Below are positions 8,246 to 17,751 of a DNA stretch of 24,433 bases, piece by piece. Under the pieces are notes generated by a model, which worked only from the letters and a program-made list of their open reading frames with translations, ran no database searches and had not been told where the DNA came from. The stretch's first letter is position 1. The number at the start of each line of letters is the position of its first letter. Position numbers and translations under genes: made by a program. The stretch lies in the NCBI GenBank assembly GCA_037176905.1, contig JBBBWG010008247.1, positions 1 to 24,433 of the forward strand, in the 5' to 3' direction. This stretch comes from Azolla pinnata. Lineage: Eukaryota > Streptophyta > Polypodiopsida > Salviniales > Salviniaceae.

Positions 8246-9815
8246 GTGTAATAAGGCATTGTATCTTGCTTCATAATGAAATGAAACTAGATTTCCATGT
8301 CTAATTAAAATCCTATTTAATTAGCATGTTTGGGTATACTATGATTTAATGGGTAGGAATGAAAAGGAACGAATTTGTTGTATCTTGAAAATTAAAGAAA
8401 TCATATGAAAATTGCAAAATTTATATGTTACATTGTTAGCAATTATTTCTTGAAAATTAAAGCAATCAAATGAAAATTGAAAAACTGATATGTTACATTG
8501 TTAGCAATTACTTGAAATGTTAGTATTTAGTGCTACATGCTATATATGTTTTATTGTGTGCAAACTTATAAAGAATTGTTGAACTAAAAATTCAATCATT
8601 TGCAATTATATGATGATTTTGGATTCTCAATTGGGTCATTGAAATGGTTGAATTATCAGTTAAAATATTATGAACTTTGAAATGCTTGAAAATTCATTTT
8701 CCAATGAATTTGTAATAAACTCAAAGTCAGATTTATATCAACTTAAACAATTAAGCTTCAATTTGGCCTGAATGGTTAGGTTTTACGATTTAAGCTTGAA
8801 TTTTTGTAAACGGCTAGACTTGATTTGGTTGTGGCTGAACAAATTATTGGTTAGTTTGGTTTTGACTAAAGTTAATTATCTTTTAAGATGAATTGATATA
8901 AGTTAAATTATTTTTTTTAAATTGTTTAGTTTAGTTTAGTTTGGCTTGAGGCAAGTCAAGCCAATCCGAATTGTTTTATACAATTATATGGATGAATAAA
9001 CGTACACGTGGTAGATGTATATATGTGTGTGCATGTGGGTGTATGTGAGTTTATATGCATGTATGAATTTTCTTTTTTAATAAAGATATCTTGTTATTAG
9101 TTATAAATAGGTGTCGAGGGTTACAATAAGAAAGTATACACAATTACCAACTTCTTAGAGAGTAACTACACAACGGAGGGAATAACCATTTGCAATATCA
9201 TAGAATTGAAGGGGTAACTATCCCACGATGTATGGAAGCATCGATGTTACTTTTTTTAATGCTCAGAATGTCCCTAAATGCTATCATAATGTCATTTGGT
9301 TCCCAACCACATTTGACAACAATATAATGCTAGAAACACATTGTCAAACATGTATGCCAAAAGTCCCTGAATACAATCAACAAGACATATAACATGTGTA
9401 TGCAACGTGTTTCCAACATGTAGTGTCATTTTATAATTTATGAATATTCAAAGATCATCGGCAACCATCTTGAAATAGCCACCAATCTTGGCGTTGTTTT
9501 ATATTTTAAGAAAAAAGAAGGATTCAGACATTGTGATCTCGCAGTCCAGAATTGTAGAAATAGCTTAGGTCGTTTCGAATTCCAAATAAGAAAGCCTTTC
9601 CCTAGAGGAATTGAATATCTGTTATGCCAGCTATTTTGATCCCAAAGAGAGATGTCTGGAGCAAATTTGCAAACTCTCCTCAGTCTGTTCTTTCCCCATC
9701 CATACACATGATTAAAGTACATTTGTGATTGCCATTACTGCTTTCACCATATATATCAGTTGCGATGGCCTGTTCAGTATATTTACATTGTTGTTGTTTT
9801 CGGACGGACTGTCAG
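8246..9815. other. AT-rich spacer without recognisable genes
   Basis: About 1.5 kb of AT-rich DNA with short runs such as TTTAGTTTAGTTTAG near 8930 and alternating TGTATATATGTGTGTGCATG near 9015. An open minus-strand frame at 9438-9722 has no recognisable domain and probably lies in the 3' flank or 3' UTR of the PPR gene. I see no RNA gene, LTR or conserved protein segment here. Confidence 0.5.
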
Positions 9816-12800
9816 TCAGCATTCTCCGTACAGGTTGGACATACCGACATACGCAGCAACATCAGCTCCATCAAGGAGAAGGGCATTCTCAAAGGCTAGT
9901 TTCCCAAGGGCTATGTCTCCGCATTTTCGACAAGCATTGAGAAGAGCATGCCATAGTCCAGAGCTGGTGGCCTGCAGCGGCATCTTCTCCGCCAGGAACA
10001 TCGCTTCTTCTAACCGGCCGGCTCGGCCCAGAAGATCCACAACACAACCATGGTGTTCGATGCCTGGAACCAGATCGAAATCTTCGCACATGGACTTGAG
10101 GTAGAGCTGAGCTAGATCCAGCAATCCGGTGTGCGAGCACAGATTCAAAACAGTCAGGAATGTGACCCGGTTCGGCTTTTCTCCTCGCTCCATCATTCGA
10201 TCGACGATAGAGAACGTGGTTTTACTGTCTCCAACAAGGCCATATGCTGTCACCACTGTCGTCCATGAAACCACGTCTGGCCTGCTAAAGCTGTCAAGCA
10301 TTTGCTTTGCTTTAGATGGGCACCCACACTTGGCATACATGTCTAACAATGTGTTTCTGACATCCATATCCATCTCCAGCAACCCTCCTGCCTTGAAGAT
10401 CTCAGCATGTACTTCCTCACCCGTGTTTATCGCCCCCAAACTAGCGCATGCTTTTAAAACGTAGACGAACGTAATGGCATCCCGAGAGATCCCCTCACGC
10501 TGCATCTCTTTGAAGCACCCAAGGGCTGCTTCACTCTGCCCATATTCCACATACCCTGCAATTAGAGCTGTCCATGAAACGGCATCACGAAACAAAACCC
10601 CGTCGAACACTTCCTGGGCTTCCTCCAGCATGCCACATTTAGCGTACATGTTAAGCAAGCTGCTGCTTAGGAGTTGATCTCCCTCGAGCAATCCTTCCTT
10701 TGTGATTTTCCCGTGTATTTCCATGCCCTTACTTACAGCAGCTATGTTACTGCAAGCTCTGATAATGGAAACATATGTTCCGGCATCTGGATGAAGGCCC
10801 TCGGCTTGCAGCTTGTCTAGGCATTTCAAGGCTTCCTCACCATGCCCATAATCAACATACCCTGAAATCAGCGTATTCCATAAGACTAGACTTCCGCTGC
10901 GAGAACTTTTTAGCAGCACACAATCTGCTTCTAGAAGATAGCCACATTTACAATACATATCGATCAATGCATTCCCGGCTTCATCGCTGTCTGCAAATCC
11001 CCTTTTCGTGATCTCCATATGGATTTCCTGCCCTTTATTTATCGCAACTAATGTCCCACAAGCTTTCAAGACACACACATATGTGACGGGATCTGCTAAC
11101 AAGCCTTTTTGCTGCATCTGATGAAAAACGACCAGAGCTTCTTCGCAGCTCTGATGTTGAACACAGCCACCGATTAATGCATTACAAGCCACCACATCTC
11201 TAGCCGCCAGCTGATTGAACATATCCCGGGCTTTGGCAAGCACACCACACTTTGCATACATATCAAGCAGTGCATTTCCCACAACGTTGTCATTTTCTGG
11301 CAGCCCTTGTCGAGCAATTTTAGAGTGTATTTCTTCTCCCATATTCCTTGCTCCAGCGTCACCACAAGCTTTCAAACAGCAAATGAATGTTGAAGCATCC
11401 GGAGAGATTCCTTCCAGTTGCATTTCGGTGTAGCAGTTGAGTGCCTCTTCACAATATCCCTGGTCAGCATATCCTGAAATAAGCGTGGTCCAGGAAACTA
11501 CATCCCGGTACAGAAGGTTGTCAAAGACATCGCGTGTTCTGGTAAACAATCCACACTTGGCATACATATCAATCAGCGCATTGGCAACAGAACGATCTCT
11601 TTCTAATAAGCATCCTTGTTTCAGAATTATTTCATGTATTTCTTTTCCTTTATCTGCAGCTCCAGAGAATCCACAAGCTGTTAAGGAGCATGCATAGGTA
11701 ATGGCATCTGGATCGATACCTTCGTGCTGCATTTGGTCAAAGCAATTGAGCGCTTCATCAGCATATCCAAATTTGACATACCCTGCTATTAGCGCATTCC
11801 ATGATACTAGACCTCGGACAGAAAGACTATCAAACATTTTCTTGGATGTTGAGAGATACGCAAATTTTGAATACATATCGATTAAGGAACTGCAAACATG
11901 CATATTTCGTTCGAATCCCTTGGTAACGATCTCCATGTGCAATTCCTGGCCCATGTTCACTTCTCCCACACTCCCACAAGCTTTCAAGACACAAACGATC
12001 AAGATAGGATCCAATGAGATTCGATCAGAATGCATACAACGGAAACAATTCAATGCTGCCTGCCCGTTACCAGCCTCCACATAGCCTGATATCAAGGCAG
12101 TCCATGACACCACATCACGGATCAGAAGTTTATTGAACACTTCTTGAGCTTTAATCAGGTCGCCACATTTAGCATACATATCCACAAGTGCATTCCCAAC
12201 AGCAACATTTGTTTCTAGGAAACCTGATTTTTTAATCTCTGCATGCAAAGCTTCACCCCGGCCTAGGGATCCTAGGTTTCCACAAGCCTTCAAGCAGCAG
12301 AGGAGCGTAACAGGATCTGCTGTGACTCCCTCTAACTTCATCTCTTCATAGCACTTCAACGTTTCCATGCTATGCCCATGTTTGGCATACCCTGTCAAGA
12401 GAACATTCCATGAGATCCCATCCCTCATTGAGAGCTTATCAAACACAGCACGAGCTTTGGCAAGAATGCCACATTGGGCATACATATGGACCAACGCACT
12501 CCCAACAACCACATCCTTTTCTATCAATCCGTTCTTATCAATCTGATCATGTATTCGGCATCCACGTTCCAGATCCGCAAGCTGAGAGCAGGCTGTAAGG
12601 GCAGCCACAAATGTGTACTTGCTGGGGTAGACAGACTGATCTAGCCACATTTCCTCGTAGAGACCGAGGGCTTCTCGAGGTTTACCGTTTTTAACATATC
12701 CCGAGATAAGATTCCTCCATGAGCTCTCATTTCGACAGTGACTCCGGTTAAATACTCTTTGTGCATAACCCATGTCTCCAAGGTCTGCAAATGTAGTGAG

Positions 12801-13139
12801 AAATAGGTTCTGTGCAAAGGATTGAGCTTCCAGCCCATTGGTCTGTAGATACATAAGGGATCGCATGACAAACTCATCGTTCTTCGCCTTTCTGGAGTCA
12901 TGGAGGATGGAGATGAAGCTTGCCACTGAAAGCAGATTAGAATTCAAGCTGTCTCTCTTCAAAGAATCGATTCTCTCCTCCAAGGTAGCAGTAGAAGTAG
13001 TAGTACATGATAACAAACCCTGGGCAGCATCTTGTACCACATCTGCTCCTTCACCTAAACTTTCTTTCTGATAGGGGTGCTGATGCTTCAATGCCAAGGT
13101 CTGGGCTGTTCCAAGCCTAGAGAAGGGCGCACTATGCAT
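9816..13139 (-). CDS. PLS-class pentatricopeptide repeat protein, E-region truncated
   Basis: An intact, intron-free frame encodes 1107 residues from the ATG at 13139. A frame opening three bases earlier would use GTG, which is unlikely in a plant. After about 85 residues of serine-rich N-terminus, possibly an organelle-targeting region, come about 29 PPR motifs in a strict S-P-L order: nine S motifs (NALVDMYAKCG type), nine P motifs (VSWTALISGYVE type), eight L motifs (VCVLKACGSVG type), then L2, S2 (GCVVDLLGRAGRLEEA) and E1 (LWHALLNACRKCGD). The frame stops about a dozen residues into E2 (AYVGMSNLYGEC), with no E2 remainder, E+ or DYW domain. PLS proteins bind organellar RNA, mostly for C-to-U editing; this one would need a DYW partner, or it may act in RNA processing. 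Codon 5/last-residue pairs are well kept, which suggests selection for RNA binding. Confidence 0.93.
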   Translation of the reverse strand: MHSAPFSRLGTAQTLALKHQHPYQKESLGEGADVVQDAAQGLLSCTTTSTATLEERIDSLKRDSLNSNLLSVASFISILHDSRKAKNDEFVMRSLMYLQTNGLEAQSFAQNLFLTTFADLGDMGYAQRVFNRSHCRNESSWRNLISGYVKNGKPREALGLYEEMWLDQSVYPSKYTFVAALTACSQLADLERGCRIHDQIDKNGLIEKDVVVGSALVHMYAQCGILAKARAVFDKLSMRDGISWNVLLTGYAKHGHSMETLKCYEEMKLEGVTADPVTLLCCLKACGNLGSLGRGEALHAEIKKSGFLETNVAVGNALVDMYAKCGDLIKAQEVFNKLLIRDVVSWTALISGYVEAGNGQAALNCFRCMHSDRISLDPILIVCVLKACGSVGEVNMGQELHMEIVTKGFERNMHVCSSLIDMYSKFAYLSTSKKMFDSLSVRGLVSWNALIAGYVKFGYADEALNCFDQMQHEGIDPDAITYACSLTACGFSGAADKGKEIHEIILKQGCLLERDRSVANALIDMYAKCGLFTRTRDVFDNLLYRDVVSWTTLISGYADQGYCEEALNCYTEMQLEGISPDASTFICCLKACGDAGARNMGEEIHSKIARQGLPENDNVVGNALLDMYAKCGVLAKARDMFNQLAARDVVACNALIGGCVQHQSCEEALVVFHQMQQKGLLADPVTYVCVLKACGTLVAINKGQEIHMEITKRGFADSDEAGNALIDMYCKCGYLLEADCVLLKSSRSGSLVLWNTLISGYVDYGHGEEALKCLDKLQAEGLHPDAGTYVSIIRACSNIAAVSKGMEIHGKITKEGLLEGDQLLSSSLLNMYAKCGMLEEAQEVFDGVLFRDAVSWTALIAGYVEYGQSEAALGCFKEMQREGISRDAITFVYVLKACASLGAINTGEEVHAEIFKAGGLLEMDMDVRNTLLDMYAKCGCPSKAKQMLDSFSRPDVVSWTTVVTAYGLVGDSKTTFSIVDRMMERGEKPNRVTFLTVLNLCSHTGLLDLAQLYLKSMCEDFDLVPGIEHHGCVVDLLGRAGRLEEAMFLAEKMPLQATSSGLWHALLNACRKCGDIALGKLAFENALLLDGADVAAYVGMSNLYGEC

Positions 13140-13580
13140 CACCTGTGCGAGATTGAAAGAAACAACTGTTAGGAAATATGGGCTGACTTCACCCTTGTCA
13201 AATGGTGAAGCACGTCATCTGCACTCTCCAGAAGAGGAACAAGCAGAGGAGTTTTATATAGTTTATCTCGTTGATTGAGCCATGCCCGAAGCAAGGTGAA
13301 AACTGAATAATGAATGAATGCCGCTGGTGCTCGTGTGGCGATGGCGATGACGGTGGAGAGCAGCAGCATCGGTGGCGTGCAGCAGGAGCAGGGCTGAAGG
13401 AGATGGAGATGGAGATGGAGATGAAGATAGAGAGGGGGAAAGGTCGGGAAGGAGGGGTTCTGCTGGGCGCGGGATCATGGATTCGTGGGCACTGAGCTAC
13501 TCTACGACGCCATCGCTGTGCCCCGGGGAAAGAAAGTCTCTTCTTTGTTCGACTTGTGCTGTTGCTTTGTCTCATCTACT
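13140..13580 (-). promoter_or_regulatory. Presumed 5' UTR of the PPR gene
   Basis: Between the start codon and the proposed TATA box lies a pyrimidine-rich leader on the minus strand, with an ATCTCC hexamer microsatellite (about 13399-13425) of the kind often found in plant 5' UTRs. Just before the ATG the minus strand reads TTGTTTCTTTCAATCTCGCACAG followed by GTGATG: a good splice acceptor ending at 13143. A 5' UTR intron is therefore possible, but I could not pick a convincing donor. Short upstream frames exist in the leader. Confidence 0.4.
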
Positions 13581-13830
13581 TTAGCTTTCTTTGCTGATTT
13601 GATCCTCGCATATATAAATTTGATTTGATCCGGCGATAAAAATTTGATCCGATCCAGCTTAGCTTTCTTTGATGGTATCATCCGGCTATGTAAATTTGAT
13701 ATGATCCACTTTAGCTTTCCTTGCTCATATAATCCACCTGTCTAAATTTCATCTTATCTAGCTTTACGTTTCGTTGCTAATACGATCCGGCTGTATGAAT
13801 TTCATCTTATCTAGCTTTACGTTTCGTTAC
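13576..13830. repeat. 52-bp degenerate tandem array overlapping the PPR promoter
   Basis: Units start at 13576 (79 bp, with an internal AATTTGAT-GATCCGGC duplication), 13655 (52 bp), 13707 (52 bp), 13759 (53 bp) and 13812 (partial). Each has a TTAGCTTTCTTTGCT-like head, a GATCCGGCTG-like middle and an AAATTTGAT/AAATTTCAT tail. The unit nearest the gene holds the proposed TATA box. Units drift in sequence, so the array is old. Confidence 0.75.
13610..13617 (-). promoter_or_regulatory. Candidate TATA box of the PPR gene
   Basis: The minus strand reads TTTATATATGCG about 470 bases upstream of the PPR start codon, followed by the pyrimidine-rich leader. Distance and context suit a plant core promoter, with initiation expected near 13580. 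No other TATA-like site with this context was noticed between here and the Copia insertion at 13950. Confidence 0.35.
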
Positions 13831-13949
13831 GTTTCATAAAATAGGAGAAAAGCGTGCACTATGAGATGATCGATCCGAGCCAAGGAAAAGGTCATTGAGC
13901 AGATGCAGAAATCATTCGACAAAGTAATTGAAACTCATAACGACCTGTC

Positions 13950-14299
13950 TGTCGAATACGGGCATCTAATGACCGTGTTCACACTATCCATAAGTGAACA
14001 TGCCATATTTGTAATAAGCCGAAAAGGCTTCAGCCCTAGCTTGGGGATATAAATACTAAGCTTGTATGGTCGTCCAAAGTTGGTTGCTCCAACTCTTGTA
14101 AATAGAAGTTCTATTTTTGTGCCTATCCCTCCCTCTCTCTCACTCTCTCTCTTGTACCTCTGCCGCCACTTATCATCGCCTCAAATCTGAAGCCTCCTCC
14201 TTCAGATCTTATCTTCTCTTTGTTCTAATCTACCTCTTGACATCTCCAACGTACTGTTGGAAGTTAGTGCCTTCTTCCGCCTAACGGTCTCTCCCAACA
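13950..14299 (+). repeat. Copia 5' LTR (350 bp)
   Basis: It begins TGTCGAATACGGG and ends CTCTCCCAACA. It contains GATATAAATAC as the likely TATA box near 14045 and a CT-rich stretch near 14120-14155. The inner end is fixed by the adjacent primer-binding site. It pairs with 16647-16989 along its whole length, with a six-base difference in the CT-rich run. Confidence 0.9.
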
Positions 14300-14301
14300 T
14301 T

Positions 14302-14313
14302 TGGTATCAGAGC
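14302..14313 (+). other. Copia primer-binding site
   Basis: TGGTATCAGAGC lies two bases inside the 5' LTR and is complementary to the 3' end of initiator methionine tRNA, as usual for plant Copia elements. Confidence 0.9.
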
Positions 14314-15010
14314 GCGGGTACGTCCGCTGCAGGCGGTCATCTGCTGCTACTATCTTCCTGTTGTATTCAGCTCAGTGTGGACATCAAGAGCGTGTGGTTT
14401 GAAGAAGATTCAAGACACTTACGACTATCCGTAACTTTCTGATCGGCGAATAAAGATTCGAGCTTTCTGAGAGTTTTCTGCGATGTCTTCCGTTGTGCAG
14501 CACATCATCATGTTCGCCTCGACGTGAGGGAGAGAATGTAAGCTACAGCACTGGACTTGAAGTAACCCACAGGGAGTTACGACCGTTTTACCGTAGTATG
14601 CAGTAAAACGCTCTATCGTGATCTAATCCGTGCAGTGTACGATTAGATCGCGATTTCGACAGTTGCACTTTCTTTGATAGCACTTTGTACACACTTCGGG
14701 CAAAGCTAGAGGCTTGTGTTCACTCCGTGTAGAAGTACTTTGGCTGAAATCCGCATCAGAAGAGTCGAAACGACTCATTCTTCCGCGGACTAGGCATAAT
14801 AGTCCGATTTTGACTCGAACTTCGACAACACGGTTCGTACTCACTTCGGACAAAGTCTTCGTGCTCGTGCCCACTCCGAGTAGAACCGTAACCCCCTTCA
14901 CGTTCGTGTCCAACTCGGTTAGAACGCATTCCGGGTAGACTACAGTGCAGTCGTACTCACCCATGGTTGTAATAACTCCGGACAGAACTACGGATGAGTC
15001 CTCCTGACAA

Positions 15011-15760
15011 ATGGCTTCGACATCCGGCTCATCCGAGATGAGTCTAAGGAAGCTCGACGGGACAAACTTCAACTTCTGGAAGGAGCAGATGCAGGATTAT
15101 CTCATAGTCCGCGACCAGATCGATCCAATAGAGCATGAGAAGGGTCCGGCAACATACAAGCCGGAAGAATGGACGAAGCTGGACTAGGTAGCCTGTGCTA
15201 CCATTCGGATGCATTTGTTAGAATCCTTGTACTACAAAGTTCAGTCATGTACGACAGCAAAAGAATTGTGGAAGACGTTGTCGGACACATATGAGAAGAA
15301 GGTGGCCGCTACAAAGATTTATTTGATACGGCGCCTTTACAACTTGCGGATGAAGGAATCCCCGACTCGATCACGGCTCACCTGAACAAGTACAAAGGAA
15401 TCATTTCCTAGTTGTCAACACAAGGGATGAAGATCGACGATGAGCTGAAAGCTCTACTGCTGATGAGTAGCCTTCCACTGTCCTGGGAAACCTTTGTCAC
15501 GACCGTATGTAACGCATCTGCTGCGGCCGTGAAGTACTTTGAGATTACGAGCTCCATTCTGTCTGAATACGCTCGGAGGAAAACGTTCGTTCAGAACTCG
15601 ACATGTGAAGCATACACCGTATAGAGTACGGGTGATCGACAACAACACCGTGGAAGAAGTTCCTCACGCGGGCCGAACGCGACGAGAAACCGAAGTCTAG
15701 GGATTTACGAACGTGCAATTATTGCAAGAAACCTGGACACATCAAGGCCGAGTGCCGAGC
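15011..15760 (+). pseudogene. Copia gag with zinc knuckle, fossil
   Basis: Gag begins at ATGGCTTCGACATCC near 15011 (MASTSGSSEMSLRKLDGTNF). It continues through MQDYLIVRDQIDP and KELWKTLSDTYEKK to LLLMSSLPLSWETFVTT near 15460-15500. A CCHC knuckle (CNYCKKPGHIKAEC) lies at about 15716-15757. These are the capsid-like and nucleocapsid parts of Copia gag. It is part of a broken element, with close relatives at 380-1060 on the minus strand. Confidence 0.85.
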
Positions 15761-15899
15761 GCTCAAAGTGAAGAACGAAAAATTTCAGCAAAAGGGGAAT
15801 CGTACGAAGGAGGTGAACTTCTGCGGTTCATCTTCTACGGATTCACGACGCACAATCGGAGCTACTACGGAGGATGATCCAAACATCCTCAATGTGGAG

Positions 15900-16400
15900 A
15901 GTATCACCGAAGCAGAAGTTCTACTCACGACAGAGGAAGCCACCAGCTTGCTACTCGACTCGGGTGCCTGTTACCACATAACTCCGTACGACAGTATACG
16001 GCTCGAAGTTTCGATCCTGTACGCGTCGGAAATTTGTAGCATTGTGCGGTTATCGGCATTGGTATAGAAGAGCTCAACCTTTCGGGTGGCTCCACAATTG
16101 TACTCCACGATATTCGACATGTCTCGGAGCTTTCAAGGTCGCTCATTTGGGTGGGACAACTTGATGATGCAGACATCCGTGCTAGCGTCTTGTCAGGAGC
16201 GTGGAGTCTCCACAAATGGAACCTCCTACTTGCTCGTGGCCTGAAGGTACATTCATTGTATCCTTTGTATGTCATACTCAGAGAGGGTGACTTATTCCTC
16301 GTGGATATTCTGGTGTCATCACTATGGCATGGAAGACTCGGCCACTTGAGCAAAGCCGGCATCATGTATCTATCCAAGACCGGCCGACAATGTTGCGGAT
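15900..16400 (+). pseudogene. Copia protease and pre-integrase region, fossil
   Basis: An aspartic-protease core (LLLDSGACYHITPYDS) lies at about 15949-15996. A GAG-pre-integrase segment (LFLVDILVSSLWHGRLGHLSKAGI) follows at about 16293-16364. A short stretch near 16390-16495 matches the extreme C-terminal tail of Copia pol. The order fits Copia pol, but most of integrase and reverse transcriptase is not recognisable. It is broken. Confidence 0.75.
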
Positions 16401-16638
16401 GCGATGACCAAAAGTCTTTCGACGGGCCGATTTTGGTCTCTACGGGATCAGATGGGTGTGGAGTTTATTCTGGGCAAACTGCGGAAGTAGTCGTACCTTT
16501 TACGATCGTACTTTTTTTATTGTACTTATTTGTAGTATATCAGCCCCTTGTTAGATCTGTAAAATTTTGTATATCCTTTTTTCTTTTTACGGATTCTTTG
16601 GAACCCCGATGGGACACACATATCTGGAGCTCCCATTA

Positions 16639-16646
16639 TGGGGGAG
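16639..16646 (+). other. Copia polypurine tract
   Basis: TGGGGGAG stands directly before the TG of the 3' LTR at 16647, the expected place for the plus-strand primer of an LTR element. Confidence 0.7.
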
Positions 16647-16989
16647 TGTCGAATACGGGTATCTAATGGCCGTGTTCACATTGTCCATAAGTGAACGGAC
16701 CATATTTGTAATAAGCCGAAAGGCTTCAGCCCTAGCTTGGGGGTATAAATACCAAGCTTGTATGGCCGTCCAAAGTTGGTTGCTCCAACTCTTGTGAATA
16801 GAAGTTCTATTCTTGTGCCTATCCCTCTCTCTCACTCTCTCTTGTACCTCTGCCGCCACTTATCACCGTCTCAGATCTGAAGCCTCCTCCTTCAGATCTG
16901 ATCTTCTCTTTGTTCTAATCTACCTCTTGACATCTCCAACGTACTGCTGGAAGTTAGTGCCTTGTTCCGCCTGATCGTCTCTCCCAACA
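16647..16989 (+). repeat. Copia 3' LTR (343 bp)
   Basis: TG...CA ends; it is about 94% identical to the 5' LTR by hand comparison. It is followed by CTGCC, the likely right copy of the target duplication. Confidence 0.9.
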
Positions 16990-17484
16990 CTGCCAAAGTC
17001 CAAGAAGATGGGTTGAGAAACAATCAAAGGAGGCACAATCGTCGTTGGATTTTTACGCGTTTGACAAATTGAGCAAATATCGCCGTCGTCGAACGCCCAA
17101 ATGCGATAACACTTCTTGGCTTGTGTTACCCGACAAATGTATTGGCTTTCTTTCTCGGAATTCAAAATGGCAAGATAAGAAAATGTGGGTTCTCTCAACA
17201 ACATTCGTCCCACAGGGTGACAGATTGATGACAAGGGGCTATTGTGGACACCGACCGATATAGCTCCTACTGGTGTAGCTGGAAGAGTGTTCAATGAACA
17301 CAAAATCCCGCGTATATTATAATGTCTGTTGGCCGGTAGCAATTCCTGTTGCTACTACTGATCTATCGAAAAGTTTGCCCGATCTTGCGAATTGCATTTT
17401 TTCCTGAAGCAAGACAAAGGAATGGGTAAGCAGCTACTAGTTCCAATCACAAGAATAACCTAATTACTCACACTCAGCCAAGAT
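16990..17484. other. Right flank of the Copia insertion, coding-like but unrecognised
   Basis: A minus-strand frame (17342 to about 16990) stays open with CYRIWAFDDGDICSICQTRK-like composition, and a plus-strand frame (17045-17263) overlaps it. Neither has a domain I recognise, and the minus-strand one runs on into the LTR. Left of the element, 13878-13949 is also open on the plus strand (KVIEQMQKSFDKVIETHNDL). The Copia element may have landed in a gene remnant. No function is claimed. Confidence 0.2.
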
Positions 17485-17669
17485 CATAAGCCCTAAACCC
17501 TAAAGTGCTAAATCCTAAAGTATTTGTATACAATAAAATTGCTCTCAATCCTAAACCCTAAAGTGCTAATTCCTAAAGCATGCATGTATCGCTCTAAACC
17601 CTAAACCCTAAAGTGCTAAATCCTAAAGTATGCATATATTGCTCTAAACCCTAAACCCTAAAGTGCTTT
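17485..17669. repeat. 50-bp tandem array of telomere-like heptamers
   Basis: Exact 50-bp units begin at 17541 and 17591, with a partial third at 17641 and a diverged one before 17541. The unit is GCTCTAAACCCTAAACCCTA, then AAGTGCTAAATCCTAAAG, then a TATGCATATATT tail. It combines plant telomere heptamers (CCCTAAA) with a spacer. The unit also holds telo-box words (AAACCCTAA), which in plant promoters are linked to translation and cell-cycle genes. Whether this is an interstitial telomere relic or a promoter element cannot be settled from sequence alone. Confidence 0.75.
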
Positions 17670-17751
17670 GAGCAAAGGAGAGATTCTCTTGCAATGTGAA
17701 CTCGGAAGCTTTTGAACCCTAACACCAACACCTGCAGCAGTCGCAGCAGCT

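Larger units (their letters stand above)
13950..16989 (+). mobile_element. Ty1/Copia element with two LTRs, short and broken
   Basis: Both LTRs are present (13950-14299 and 16647-16989), flanked by CTGTC on the left and CTGCC on the right, a 5-bp target duplication with one change. Inside are the primer-binding site, leader, gag, zinc knuckle, aspartic protease, part of the pre-integrase domain and a short C-terminal RNase H tail. The integrase core and reverse transcriptase are not seen. The internal part is about 2.3 kb, roughly half the usual Copia length. The LTRs differ at about 20 of roughly 340 sites (near 6%) plus a few indels, suggesting an insertion a few million years old if ordinary plant rates apply. 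It is broken, with several breaks. Confidence 0.9.

Noticed and set aside
9889-13071. Many plus-strand and alternative minus-strand frames inside the PPR gene
   Set aside because: They are shadows of a long, repeat-built coding sequence; none shows a domain of its own.
13142-13142. Start of the PPR frame one codon earlier
   Set aside because: The codon is GTG, not used as a normal plant start; the ATG at 13139 is the sensible start, three bases after a possible splice acceptor.
13198-13584. Several open frames on both strands upstream of the PPR start
   Set aside because: They run through the ATCTCC microsatellite and the leader; composition is low-complexity and they overlap one another, so they are UTR by-products.
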